Part shown: in pieces, positions 11,532 to 22,793 of the stretch
Layout of the letters: every line of letters begins with the position of its first letter
Position numbering within the stretch: position 1 is the first letter of the stretch
From: Cubamyces lactineus
Taxonomy: Eukaryota; Basidiomycota; Agaricomycetes; Polyporales; Polyporaceae
Direction of reading: 5' to 3'
Length of the DNA stretch: 64,000 nt
NCBI GenBank assembly: GCA_022376465.1
Contig: JACDTU010000002.1
Span: forward strand, 1,488,001-1,552,000
Made by a program: the position numbers and the translations under genes
The notes under the pieces: model-generated
The model's database searches: none
Told to the model about the DNA's origin: nothing
The model's input: only the letters and a program-made list of their open reading frames with translations

Positions 11532-12594
11532 TTATTTGCATGTTCATATTTGCGAGTGTCTTGTTATCCACACCGTCTTGTCGCCTACCTCTATCTCTAC
11601 ACGTCCTCTCCTGCCCCCTACCCTTACCCCTGCCCCTATCCCCCTTTCTGCCCTCCCCCGTCTGCAATCACATCACTCCATCTCTCCTGCCTGCCCATGT
11701 TGCTTGCAATGGTGTGTTATCGTACGTACCATACTGCTCATATGCTCTGCCATCTGTCTGTCTCTCGTCGTATCCTTAATCCGCTGGGTGTACATATGTT
11801 TCCGAATACAGGGTGCTGATAGCGACTTCACCGCACACGGCATCGGCTGCCACCATCCCCCCTCCCCTCGCTCGCACGCAATTTGCAGTCTGGCCACTAC
11901 GTAAGAGAAAGCTTTGGGTGCGGTACCCGGTTCTCTGGGGGGAGGGCCGTGCGTGGTTCTACAGCCTTCTGGGCTTCGACGTTCGACACTGGCACCGATC
12001 TCGCAAGGCGCGCTAACCTTGTTCGAGGTACAATTGCAGAGGGGAAACTCCGCCGTTCAGCTGCTTGCGTATCGCATTGCGGTCGCGCGCGAGCACGGGC
12101 ACCTTGCATGTACACATGATTGGCCATGGGTCTCGAGTACTGAGTTCCCAACCACATCGACCACATCGAAGCGCGGCGGTGAGTCGACGTCGTCACACCT
12201 AGGTCCACCCACTCATCGTGATTCATGCTCATTGCTCCCCCGAGCAGCTCACGCATTCGGACGAGGGCGATACCCAGTCTAAGTGCGGTGGGTGCGGCTC
12301 CGTACCGCTGCGGTCTACAGTCTTCTCGAACCCGCGCATGGCTGGGCCATCGAAGCTTTCCTGTCGATGGCTTACGGTACCTATTCAAGCACCGATCACG
12401 GCGTGCCCAGCCAGTGCTGCACGGCATGGCATTGGCTGGGTGCCAGTGTGACTGGAAATGACGCTGTGCCCCCCGTGCCGCGCGCGGTTCCTACTATAGC
12501 CTCTATTAGGCCTGCTGGTGAGTGGCTATCTATCGCGCGCCCGTCGCGTGAGGCTGTTGCACGATCGTAGGGGCTCCTTGGGCTGGAAGGCGAT

Positions 12595-12624
12595 GGAACA
12601 TTGGAATTTGGAACATTGGAATGG
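12595..12624. repeat. 15-base tandem duplication
   Basis: GGAACATTGGAATTT is followed directly by GGAACATTGGAATGG, two 15-base copies differing at the last two bases. It sits 90 bases before the heptamer array. Confidence 0.85.
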
Positions 12625-12714
12625 GAAGGCGCTAGCGGCCGTGTCCTCGAAAGCTCGAAAGCTCGCCATAAACGATGGCCTCTATCTCCCCGCGCTCCTG
12701 AGTCTGGGTCTGGT

Positions 12715-12756
12715 GTTCTGCGTTCTGCGTTCTGCGTTCTGCGTTCTGCGTTCTGT
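12715..12756. repeat. heptamer tandem array (GTTCTGC)n
   Basis: Five perfect GTTCTGC units followed by one GTTCTGT, 42 bases in all, in non-coding DNA. The unit is seven bases, so it is not frame-preserving and is unlikely to be coding. Confidence 0.9.
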
Positions 12757-13664
12757 GTCCTGACTGGCCACTAGTCCGGCGGGGAAGTGACGCAAGCACG
12801 CATGATCAGAACAGGCAAGGTGAAACCCATTGGCCAGTCGACGAACTGCAGGCTGCAGGCCCCAGAAGCGCCGTGGGCTAGGTCTGGGCGCCGAGCAGCG
12901 AGCGGTGAGCTCACCGGGAGTCTAACGCTGCTATCCGCGATAGCGAGCTGCATGCATGGCAGGATTAGCAACGGGGTGTAATGCATAGTGGAGCCTGCGT
13001 AAGGTTAAACTACAGCCCTCGAGGCTCGAGCCGCGCAAGGGCCGGTTACGTCGTCGGCGACTCACAGCAGCGTATCGTATCCCAGGATCGCACAGGCTCA
13101 GACTCGGTCGAGCCCTTCCAGTGCCCTTTCCACGGTCCACCTGCGCAATCCACGCGAATGACGCGAGGCGATCGGGGACACCCCGCAGCTCCCGTCTCGA
13201 GGCCGAAGAGGTAGGCGCGCTCCCAGTCAGTCATTCGTCTGTGGACTGTGACGACGATGGTCCTGGAATGTTACGCGTCCCCGCCCACTCAACCTAGCCC
13301 CGTTCCTCTCTCTGCGAGCGCACCATACACGGTCCCGACCACGAGGAAACACTCTCCCTGAAACGCATCGACCGCGCACGACGACGTAATGAATCTTGCA
13401 CCTTATTCGAACGGGAGGCCTCGTCGAGTCACCCGTGCCCGCCCTGCGTGGCGTAGCTGGAGTCGACGACCTAATTGATAGCAGGAAGGCAAGCGAGCCA
13501 ACTGCTGGGTGCTTGCCGGGTACCGAGAGGCGGGGAGGGAGCGAGGGCGACGGTCGGGGATCGCGAGTGACTTTTTCGGTATATCAAACATGAAACAGGC
13601 TCTGGGTTCCAGGGGGCAACGCGGCGTATACGAGCGAGCTAGGCAGCGCGGTATGTCATTTACC

Positions 13665-15266
13665 CTATTGGTCGCGTGACGGCGATGACGCGCTGGGTGC
13701 GCGAGCTCCGTCTGCGCCGTCCGCACCGTGGTCCCGGTCTGCGACTTGAACGCCGCGCGTGACGGCGACCTCGTCGCCGTTTGAGCGTACTTGGGCGCGA
13801 GCAGGAGCAGAGCCTGGCGCCCGTCTCTCTTCGCGCGGGCCCTTCGGCTCTCCACTGACATCCGTGACACCCCGCGACAGCTTGACGTCTTCAGTCGTCT
13901 GCTCGGGCCCTGGGGCCGGGGTGCGCGCTGATTGACCGGTAGACGCCGAGGTGGCGGCAACATCGGGGAGCGTCCACCAATCTGCGCCGCGCTCAGCCAG
14001 GCTTGACGCGCGCACGAACTGGATCGAGGTGTTGTTGAACGCGGTTGGGAAGGCCGTGCTGGGACGAAGCGGCCGGCTCGTCAGATAAGGTGCTGTATGT
14101 GGGCGGCGCCGACCGAGGCGAGCAACACGGAGTAGCAGAGTAGAGGAAAAAGACGGTGCGTGATTGGATGCGAGACGGCGTAGAGAGACGGGGACGGTTG
14201 ATGCGTGAGACGGTGTTTGACCGTAGACGAAGGGCAGGGGCACATACCGAGGCGGGCGACGCATGGATGCTCCGATGCGAGCTTCCTGGACGGAATGCTG
14301 TCACAGCGCCCAGGGGAAGAAGGGCGTAACAAGGTTAGCGATGAGCCTGATGGACGGACGAAATGCCAACAAGGAACGGCGGGACGAAGAATGGAGAACG
14401 AGACAGCGAAAACGACGGTGCACGGCCTCGGGGAGGGATATCGCGCAGTGACTCACTTTTCCGCATAGTCGCACAGGCGGTTCGCGATAAGCAGGACGTT
14501 GGGCAGCTGTGCCGGGGACCAGTTCTCGCGCAGCAGGTTCTCGTATAGGTGCAAGTCGCAATGTGGCATGAAGACGATCGTAGGCGATCGGAGCTCATAG
14601 CTGGCTTGCTACAGGAACCGAGGCATCAAGTCAGCGCGATAGGAACGGAGAGACAAACGGCACAAGGCCAGATGCAGCCAAAGTAGGGAGGGCAAAGGAC
14701 GCATGGGACGTACTCGGTTGTCGGGGAGGGCCGTCAGCCGCAGCTGCGCGAGAAGCTCTAGGTCCTGGGGCGCGAATACGGGGTCGAAGGCGGCGACATT
14801 CGTGCGGTCCTGGGGCGGATGAACACGCGCTGATGATTTGTGACGGGAACGGCTACATACATGGGAAGACGACACACTATGCTCAGATCGTCGCACGCCG
14901 CAAGGAGGAACGCGAGCTGCGCGCGTGCATCACGCGACGACGCGGGGCTCCCCAGTCCGAGGCACAACACGCTCGGTGCGGCGTCCGACGCTGGGAACGC
15001 CTCTTCGAGTGACTCGCGCAGGCTCTCTGCGGGAGATAGGCGGGTCAGGAGGGGGGAAGGCGCAGGAGATAGTAAGGATAGCGCGACGGACGTTGTGTTT
15101 CGCGCAGCCAATCGCCATGTGCAAGTTCCTCCGATGCCCTGTCCAGGAGGACAGTGAGGGAAGGCGGAGCCGCCTGGGGCCTATTCTTGCGTTTCTTCCG
15201 CGTCCGTGCGGGCGTGAAGTGATCTTCATACCCGAACTGAGAACTGCTGGCTTCGTTCTGATTCAT
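13665..15266 (-). CDS. SRR1-like domain protein
   Basis: Spliced minus-strand gene starting at 15266 (MNQNEASSSQFGYEDHFTPA) with a basic Arg/Lys patch (TRKKRKNRP). The SRR1 domain, named after the Arabidopsis clock regulator, follows over several exons: SVLCLGLGSPASSRDARAQL, then FDPVFAPQDLELLAQL, then PTIVFMPHCDLHLYENLL with ENWSPAQLPNVLLIANRLCDY, and finally APYL plus AFNNTSIQFV. These are the ordered SRR1 landmarks (GLGS..SR..Q, DP.F...D, MPHC....YEN, APYL, F..TS). In yeast the family (Ber1) is linked to microtubule function and elsewhere to heme regulation; the biochemical role is unclear. After the domain the frame continues ~100 residues in a Ser/Ala/Arg-rich tail to the stop at 13665; the tail is the least certain part. 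Confidence 0.8.
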
Positions 15267-16959
15267 AGCGAGGGGATGTCGGAGCAGAAACCTCCGCCGT
15301 TTGTGCGTGGACGGGTGGATTGCTGAGAACAGAGGGACGGATGAACCTAGGGCTGCAAACTTTGAGTCTCTGCACGGACGGAGGAGATCTACAGGCGCCC
15401 AGAGTAGCAGAGCGTAGCTCAAACATGCACAAACAGCAATTTAGATAAGTAGCTCGGGCCACGTGGACAGATCGCCCAAGCAGGCGTGAGTAGATGAACT
15501 TCTCGCGATTCCTCCAGCGTCCCCCGACGAGCGCACACGGGGTGCACAGCAAGCGCAATCACTAGCCCAAGGTTTACTATTGCTAAGCGTATACTCGACG
15601 GCTTCTGACTCGACAAACCATTACTTGTTGATCCTGGATGGCGGATTCATCAGGTACCTTGTCGCTTCTCCCACTTCTGCCGCGTCCCTTCAGCTGATAT
15701 TGGCTCCTCAATGTTCTATCAGGCCCTGCGCATTCAGTTCAGTGTCGCGTGCATAACAAACCTTGAGGCGCGCGACTCTGCAAAACGCTGAGCAGGGCGC
15801 GTATAGATAATCTACCTACGAGCGGTACGCCAAGACGTTCGACCCTCGGTCAAGACCTGTCATGGGAGCGCGCTCCTCTGTCCAAGGAAGGCATGAGAAC
15901 GTCCCCAGCTCGGTTCACGCGCCATCTGCAAACATCACAATGGGCCCCTTGCACGCAAGATGTTCACTTCTCGAGCAGGACATCGTCGAGCCCATGACCA
16001 GTGTGCCGCTTCGCACGATGCACATGGCCTCGCTCGCGTATTCAGACAGGGTGTGCACCTGACGTAGCCCATCTCCCATCTCCTCGCGAGTCGACGAACG
16101 ATCCGCTGTACATACACGCTATACTGTAGTACACACAACACGCTCGATCTACCAGATCGGCTGTGCGAACCTCCGATCTCGCGGACCGTAGGCTGCGAGG
16201 TCCGCGGTCGGGCATCTGACTAACGCTTTCCTGTCCTCGGGTAAGCGGAGCGACGACGTGCGAGTGGCAGCATCGCGCCTTCTAGCAGCTCATAAAGGTA
16301 GAGTCCCCGCTTCGATACTAATGCTGGTACCTGGGCGACGCGCTCGCGGCGTCTTAGTGGTAGCATTATAGGACGCGCATGAATCATGGATTCAGGCGAT
16401 CGCGTTCGACTCTTTGTCCCTTCCCCGTCGATTAATACGCAATATTGAACGCCGCGGGATGATGCCCGCCCTTACCTTCGCCTGCCTTCGCTCACCAGAG
16501 CGACGGGCGCCAAGCGCGCACCTAAGAGACGCCCCCGCGCGCGGCAGTGCCGCCCGGGGACCTGGTCATCAAACCTGGGGCGTGTGCACACTTTATCCGA
16601 CCGTCCGAGTCTTCGCCATCGATGAGATGGGCTTGCATTGATCGCCCCACGATCGTCACACGGGCACACAACAGCGTCGCTGAGCTTGGAATGATCGAAG
16701 CAAACAAGTTTGCACAATAAACAGTGGGTGTACACTAGGAACAATGGCCAGCGCTACAGCAACGGTATGAAACAGGGCGAGGGAGAGGAGTACGAAGGGA
16801 GCGGGGGTGGGTATATACAGGACGCTAAGGTAACCAATACTACAGGACTGTGGCGGCGTCGATCAACGAGACGGTACGACTAGTATGAGTGGGGTAGTGT
16901 TCGAAGGGTGCGCGAGGAGGACAAGAGTCATAGCCAAATCATAAATGTACGTATAAGCC
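15267..16959. other. 1.7 kb without a supported gene
   Basis: Between the SRR1-like start and the end of the first zinc-cluster gene there are only short ORFs without recognisable motifs. The segment should include the SRR1-like promoter at its left end. I see no RNA gene. Confidence 0.4.
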
Positions 16960-17935
16960 TTACGGGGACCAGTCTGGGTATTCGGGGTTCTCGGGAGAGG
17001 GCGCGAGGACGACTTCCCAGAAGTCGCTCCTGGGACTGTTAGCCCTGCTCGAGGCACCGGGGCTGGAGACGGGATCGACAGCCATCGAGCTCGTGTCGCA
17101 GGACAAGTCAGGGCGCGAGGGGCCGTCGTTTGCAGGCGGCCCTCCATTTGGAGACATTGGTTGCGCGCCGCGGTGCGTTGACGGCCCTGCTACCCATGGT
17201 CGCGGGCCCGTCGACGCGGAAGCTGAAGCCGTCTTAGCCTGGCGCTTCGCGGACGAGGTCGAGAAGCTCACCTTGAGCTGTGGGCGCGGCCGCGGGCTCA
17301 GGAGAGGCTGGCGCGGAGGCCGACGAGCCACCTATCGTCGCGGGTAGCGTAGTGGTGTGATGCAGTTGCGGAGCAGGGGCGAGGGTGTACGCGTAAGGAA
17401 TGACGCGAATGAAGGCGAAGCACGAACGTCCAAGTCATATCGAGAGATGCGCGGGGGTTAGTGAGGGCGCGTAAACGGCTGAGAGGAAACACTTGCCGTA
17501 CAAAGGCGAGGGCGGCACAAAGCTACAGAGGTAGCCGTGCTCCTGGCATGCGAAGCAGCTCTTCCCTAGTCCCTGCTTCTCGCACATGATCCTCCTCCGG
17601 CGACTGCGAAAGGGCAGTGAGCTCTGCGAAGCGTCCGTACGACGAGCTACAGCGCTTGGACGTACCACTGGTCGCATGACGAACGGCGCGTCGTCGCAGC
17701 CGCAGGAGTCGCAGGCTGAGCGTTCTCCGGGTTCTGGCACTCGAGATCGGCTTGGACGCATCGGTCGCATGGCGCGTCGTTGTTGGGACGAGAGCATTTC
17801 ACTGTAGGGCGTGCGGCGGTGGCGGACGTGTGGCCGGCCCGTCAGCACACACGCTAACGCAGGCGGCGCGGACGCAGAGAAAGGGGACTCACGCTTGACC
17901 TTGCTGCAGTTGCGGCATGCAGGTGTGCGCGCCAT
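16960..17935 (-). CDS. tandem double Zn2Cys6 protein, copy A
   Basis: Minus-strand gene starting at 17935 (MARTPACRNCSKVK). Exons 17935-17893, 17801-17666 and 17603 onward join in frame. The product has two complete fungal binuclear zinc clusters. Cluster 1 (residues ~7-35) fits C-x2-C-x6-C-x8-C-x2-C-x6-C. After a 20-residue linker, cluster 2 has the same spacing, with four consecutive Arg between Cys2 and Cys3. Basic residues in that position contact DNA in Gal4-type proteins. The C-terminal exon (to a stop at 16960) is Ser/Pro-rich and ends near SDFWEVVLAP. I see no fungal middle homology region, so this is not a standard zinc-cluster activator. The junction between the second cluster and the last exon is unresolved. 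Its sister is at 22794-23430. Confidence 0.75.
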
Positions 17936-19515
17936 CGCGACCGCCTGCGGAGGACCAGGGCAGGCACGCCCACTCTTGAGGGGGGAGGGACGATGAGGGG
18001 GGGATGCTGGAGGAGCTGTGGGGGAGGGGGGAACGCCGTTGCGTCCTTAAATGTTATGGCGGGGCCAAATGTGAGCGTGTTCGCGTACGGCGGAGGGATT
18101 GTCCACAGCCCAGTGTGCCGAGCCGAGCTGAGCTGAGTCGTGCCTCGGAACCTAGGTTATGTGGACCCTGTTGCTTCGTGAGGGTGACCATCGAGAAGAT
18201 GTCGTAATCTGTCCATACTCGTGTATTCGAGACATACGGCCGGGCTCGCGGACAAAACGGCGGTCGGGAGAGAGAGCGAAAGAGAGAAGAAGGCGTTTAC
18301 TGATTGTCCTCGTGGAACGCGAGGGAGCGCACTTGACCGACGGAACGGCGCGCAGCCTGACGGTGTATACGGAACGGGAAGGAGGGGGAGCATAGAACGT
18401 GCATGAATAATTGGACACGGGTTCTTGGAAGATTAGAGATTGAGGACGAAGATGTGGACGACGGGCGGTTGGGGTCGCCGCAGCGTGGCCCTCGCGTATT
18501 TCGTCCAACATTTCGACCAGGCTCCGTCGGCGGTACAGCAAAGCACGCTAGCCGTAGCGCAGCGCCGCCGATTGGAGACCCTGGCGAGGAGCGACGATAT
18601 TAGTTTTACAAGGACAGATCAGTGGCTGTTGCAACTGGACGGGAAGCGATCGATCCGGCGCCCACGAACAAAGACTACCCAAGGCGGCTACTACGCGAGG
18701 GCGACCGTCGACGGTCGCAGTATCATTGATTGGGGGCGAGGCTAATGTTCATGGGCGAGGTTCAGGCTGTTGCGAGTTGAAGAGATGACTGGGGCGGGCA
18801 GCCGAGCGGGGAAAAGCGGCGGACAATGGTGGTGGAAGTCAACTTCACCAATTAAGGAGAGCGCTCGCGCCGAGCTGGCCAAGATCAGTCAAGCACATGG
18901 ATCTCGCCGGCGTTCTCTTCTTACTCAACGTGGGGTCCTAAGGATCCGTCAGATCCAAGTACGTACACTTTTGAGTAAATATACGTACTTACAGAGATGC
19001 TGCAGCACCACCGTAAGCCAGACGCTCGGTGCCAGTGGCAACTTGGCAACAGCACCGCCTCCGACAGGCTCAGTAAGTACAATGAGGCTGTACATCAGCA
19101 AATTTTGTAAAGTACTGCCTAACGGAATGCAAGGAAATGCAATCCCGGAATCCGTTGCATTCCTTACCTGGGAAGCGCCGGTTATGCATTGCCTGTCATA
19201 GGAGAGAGGCGTGTATGACAGTACCTCACCGTGCGCCACCTACCATCGCCTCGCCCGACCTTCATTTGCCTCGCCAGGCGGCGGGCTGCCTTCCCGGCCA
19301 GGTAAGGGTGGGAATGCAATGTTGGGCGAAGGATTGCGTGCGCCGGTGATAGTTTGGCATGCGAGGGCAAAGGGATGGCATACCAAATACAACCCGTAGT
19401 CTGAGAATCAACTTACATGGCCTAATACACACCAGGGCGAGGTGGTTCTATGCAAACCATTCAACATACGGTGCATTTGATCACATCGGGCGGGACTAAT
19501 CATTGTATGCATATA
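17936..19515. other. 1.6 kb without a supported gene
   Basis: Probable promoter of zinc-cluster copy A at the left end, then GC-rich DNA with only short ORFs. A 9-base inverted repeat (GGAATGCAA at 19124-19132, TTGCATTCC at 19155-19163) could form a hairpin. No RNA gene is evident. Confidence 0.4.
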
Positions 19516-20068
19516 CTAATACATGAAAATATACCACACTAGCTTGTCGATGTCCGCCTCGCGCATGACGAGGATCCGGCAGGCTTTCGCAATGCGCCAA
19601 ATGGCCTTAAGCATTCCCACGGGGCCGCCGACGTACTGAGTCGCCTGGGGCGCGTGCGGCGTGCGCGATGTCGAACTTCCCATGTGGGAGCGCGAGCGCA
19701 AGCACATACCCGGCCATTGTGCTCAGGATGCTGTGCTTACCAATTCAAGCTGTGGTGTGCATGCATATATGCACTTACCTGTCGTTGTACGCATGCATAT
19801 ATGCGCTTACCTCGTTGTATACGTGCATATATGCGCTTACTTGTCGTTGTATGCGTGCATGTGTACACTCACCTCTTCTTATATGCACGTACCTTCGACC
19901 TGGCTTGGTACTGCAGAGGACACCATGGGTGGGCGCGCGGGGGATGGATGGCGAACAGCTAAGCCTGAGGTCGAGGGGAAAGAGGTGGACGTGGAGATGG
20001 AGAGGGAAAGAGTTGCGAATGAGTTCGTGAGTCGCGACACGCCCGTTAAGTAGCGACGCGCAGATCAC
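19516..20068 (-). CDS. doubtful small spliced gene of unknown function
   Basis: The last part of this minus-strand stretch (19707-19516) reads ATQYVGGPVGMLKAIWRIAK then ACRILVMREADIDKLVWYIF, ending at a TAG, and looks more protein-like than its surroundings. Plausible upstream pieces are a short exon before a gtatgt donor (HPEHNGR) and one before a gtacgt donor (YQARSK). If real, the 32-base minisatellite lies inside its introns and repeats a donor-like sequence. I do not recognise a family, and codon-level support is thin. It may equally be non-coding. Confidence 0.25.
19749..19895. repeat. 32-base minisatellite, about 4.5 units
   Basis: Units at 19749-19780, 19781-19812, 19813-19842 (30 bases), 19843-19874 and a partial 19875-19895. 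Each full unit carries a GCATATATGC-like palindrome and ends in CTTACCT or a close variant. On the minus strand that end reads AGGTAAG, the fungal 5' splice-site consensus. Confidence 0.85.
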
Positions 20069-20652
20069 GCAGCCGTGACACTCGCGATCGGGCTTGCCCC
20101 AAAGCCATGACGTCGAGGGCCTGTACTTATTGATGACGTTCTAATATCTCAAGTCGTGATCATATTGCAATGCGAAATCTAAGTTCTACATGAGAAGGGT
20201 TAATATGGCAGCACCTTCCCTGGCAATTGAATTCAATGTCAGACTACGCCCGGACCGGGCAAATCCTGGCAATGAATCGCCCAGTGTGGCGAACGCGTAG
20301 CAAACGTTCGCCTGGCCAGGCGAATCGCGGTAGTTCAAGGCAAGGGAAGGCCAGCGCTTCCCCGGCCTGCCCGGGAATGCTATCCTTGCCGGGCGCTACC
20401 TTGCGAGGTAGAACTTTATACGATTTGCTGATGTAATCAAAGGTCCGTCCTCGCTTTCGCCACTGATTCTGAGAGGCACTAGCGGCACGAGGCCACTTGA
20501 AACGCTTCTAACCGTGACCACCACACGTTCACCCCTTCCCGGATGTTTACCTGCAGCCGTCAGCGAAGGCTTTTTCCCCTATTAAAGCCCACAATGACCT
20601 GCGCTAACTCATTGTTGGAAGCCCGGGTGCCTTGTTCAGGCCCAAATTAGAC
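20069..20652. other. non-coding segment with palindrome and possible short inverted-repeat element
   Basis: A perfect 18-base palindrome (TTCGCCTGG/CCAGGCGAA) is at 20307-20324. It lies between inverted 9-mers AAGTTCTAC (20181-20189) and GTAGAACTT (20408-20416), which could be ends of a ~236-base MITE-like element. No target-site duplication was confirmed, and no gene is evident. Confidence 0.35.
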
Positions 20653-22431
20653 TCAGGACGTCGCGTCCTCGACGCGTACGACGACGAGCGCTGCCTGTGA
20701 CGGGCCGCCGGGTGCATACTGCGGATGCGGATTGCGTCGTGCGATCATGGCATGGGCAACCTGGGCCCGGTGGGAGGTCGACCTTTGCCACATATCACCT
20801 TCTCGCTCGCCGCCACACAAAGTCCACGGGCGCGCCCGCGAGATGTCATCAGTGCCATGGCTTTGCATGCGATCTGAGGCTTCCGTCTGGCATGATTCCC
20901 ATGGTGATTCTCCGCAACACGTGGGACCTGCGATCGCTAGAAGCACGTCCACCGGTAGGAACAGGATCAAGTTGAGTCAAAAAATCAATATGCATTGTGC
21001 CATCGACTTCGCTCGCACTCTGTAGCGGGAGCACCGTGGTACTAGTGGCCCGTCGCGTCGTGATCTGCACGTCTTCCTGAGCAGGAAAAAACAGGCGCGG
21101 TGCTGGAGCGTCGCGAACCGCCTCTCGAACTTCATGGCACAATTAATCAACCCGAGCACACCTGTGCGATGCCTTCGAAGGAAGACATATCCATCACAGC
21201 TCGAGGGGGGCAAGGCCCTGCGTCGCCGTTCCTGCGTCAGCGGAGATGAACGCTTCCTTCGTCCGAGGTCCCAATTTGAGCTTCGAAGCAGCCCGCCGGG
21301 TGCCAGCGACCCGGGCCGACCTGACTTTGCGCGGCAAGCGACCGGCGCGCACTAATGGCGTGGACGCGGGCGGGCCGGGCGAAGAGGGTTCGACAGGTTT
21401 GGACCAGGTTGCGAGCCGTGTGTCAATGGGCGCTCGACTCGCCGCGTCCGCGTTCGCGTGCCGCGCGCGACTCGAGAGGCTCGCCGTTGCGCTGGGGCAG
21501 CCGCGCCGGCGGCGGCACACGATGATGAATATACAACTCAATTGACGCGCTGCGCACGCTCGCACGCGCAGGGCGGACGCCCCACGAACGACTGGACGAG
21601 AAGCTGCGAAGGGCGACCCGCACCGTAGAGACGGACAACGATCATCAGCAAGTGCCAGGCACGTCACCCAGCCCGAGGATGCGAGGTCGAACGAGGCAAA
21701 TTGGGAGCCATACTACGCTCTAATGGGCGGGCCTCAGCTCCAGCTGCGCGAGCCGTATCAGGCTGCTCTCTTGGAAGCCGAAGGACCCTCGCAAGGGTGC
21801 AAAGAAGCTGGAACCCCTTCTATCCCGGCTGTAGCTCTTCTGGCCTCTCGCGTTCTGATCTTCACCACACACGAATCTGCTGCGTGCGTGCGTGCATGGG
21901 CCGCCAGCCAACCGCAAGCCAGCCCCACAAAATTTCGGGCAGGGGTAGTCGTCAGCCTCTTCCGACGTTCTCGCTAGTAGCGCGCAAGATCCCGCGACCG
22001 GGTGCGAATCTGACCCGTCCTTTTGTCCTGGGGCGTGCTGCTACGCGGGCCCACGCAGTCGTACTCGACGTAGACGTCACCCGCCACAATCGCGAAGCTC
22101 GTCGCGCCGCTGCCGTCACCCGCAACTTCTGTCAATTTTTTCTCCTGCCCAGGGTGCCCCCAACGCGCCGTGCCTAGCCTAGCCACGGGACGCCCGCTGC
22201 GGCTCCTCGAGGGACTGAATGAACGGGTCTGACGGAGTCGCGTCGCCGACTTTGCACCTGTGCTGACACGCCGGTCGTCTGCCACGGCGGTCGCAACGGC
22301 AGCACCTTCGCAGTGACTTGGGCGCATCTGCACACGCGCGTGAGCCGAGTCATGCACCGCAGACACCGTTTGATGTTTGCACTGCGTCGGACATGCTCTC
22401 TCCATGCGGCACACCAAACCATTGCTAGCAA
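20653..22431 (-). CDS. doubtful spliced gene of unknown function
   Basis: Several minus-strand pieces look like exons flanked by splice-like sites. One, from ~22130 downward after a ttgacag acceptor, includes GSGATSFAIVAGDVYVEYDC. Another, from ~20760 after a cccag acceptor, reads VAHAMIARRNPHPQYAPGGP and ends ALVVVRVEDATS at a TGA near 20653. Between them I cannot build one continuous frame with confidence. No known domain is recognised. This could be one gene, two small genes or none; transcript data would decide. Confidence 0.22.
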
Positions 22432-22793
22432 TAACGTGTCCGATTGTTCATTATGGGCGGCATCAATGGGCGGTATCGTAAGGTAGGGTAAGGCAAGGTA
22501 CTAGGCTAAAATAAGGCGAGGGACAAGGGCTACATCATCGAGGGGAGGAGAGGGAAAAGGCACATATCACCGAGCGCACACAACCACACACAGAGACTCA
22601 GATCCGACACGCCTACATTGCGGAGATGGAAACGACGAGTCCGCACGCTGCTCCCACCAGGGGCCGAGCCCAACATGGCGCCGACGAAATGAGCAAAACG
22701 GCGAGCGCACGTTGCGTCCCGCGGCGAGTGCCCCAGTCAACGGAGTCCGGGACCTTTTTCGATCCTCTGCGGCTGAGGCCGGCCGCTATTGTC
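22432..22793. other. short intergenic region
   Basis: This lies between the doubtful minus-strand gene and the 3' end of zinc-cluster copy B. It contains a GGTA/AAGG-rich run near 22480-22510, but I see no gene or RNA. Confidence 0.35.

Larger units (their letters stand above)
11532..13664. other. 2.1 kb without a supported gene, containing short tandem repeats
   Basis: The first ~250 bases are CT-rich and probably 3' UTR. The remainder has only short overlapping ORFs in all frames, as expected of GC-rich non-coding DNA. It contains the small tandem repeats listed separately (12595-12624, 12715-12756) and a doubled CGAAAGCT near 12650. Confidence 0.45.

Noticed and set aside
12715..12756. 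CRISPR-like or telomere-like repeat
   Set aside because: The heptamer units are contiguous without spacers and do not match TTAGGG-type telomere sequence; it is a simple tandem array.
19654..20053. Plus-strand ORFs with repeated CTYLSLYACIYAL-like peptides
   Set aside because: They are translations of the 32-base minisatellite and not a membrane protein gene.
22174..22431. A third zinc cluster (CLRC...C in a minus-strand frame)
   Set aside because: Spacing is C-x2-C-x7-C and the following cysteines do not fit the Zn2Cys6 pattern, so it does not belong to the double-cluster family on this evidence.
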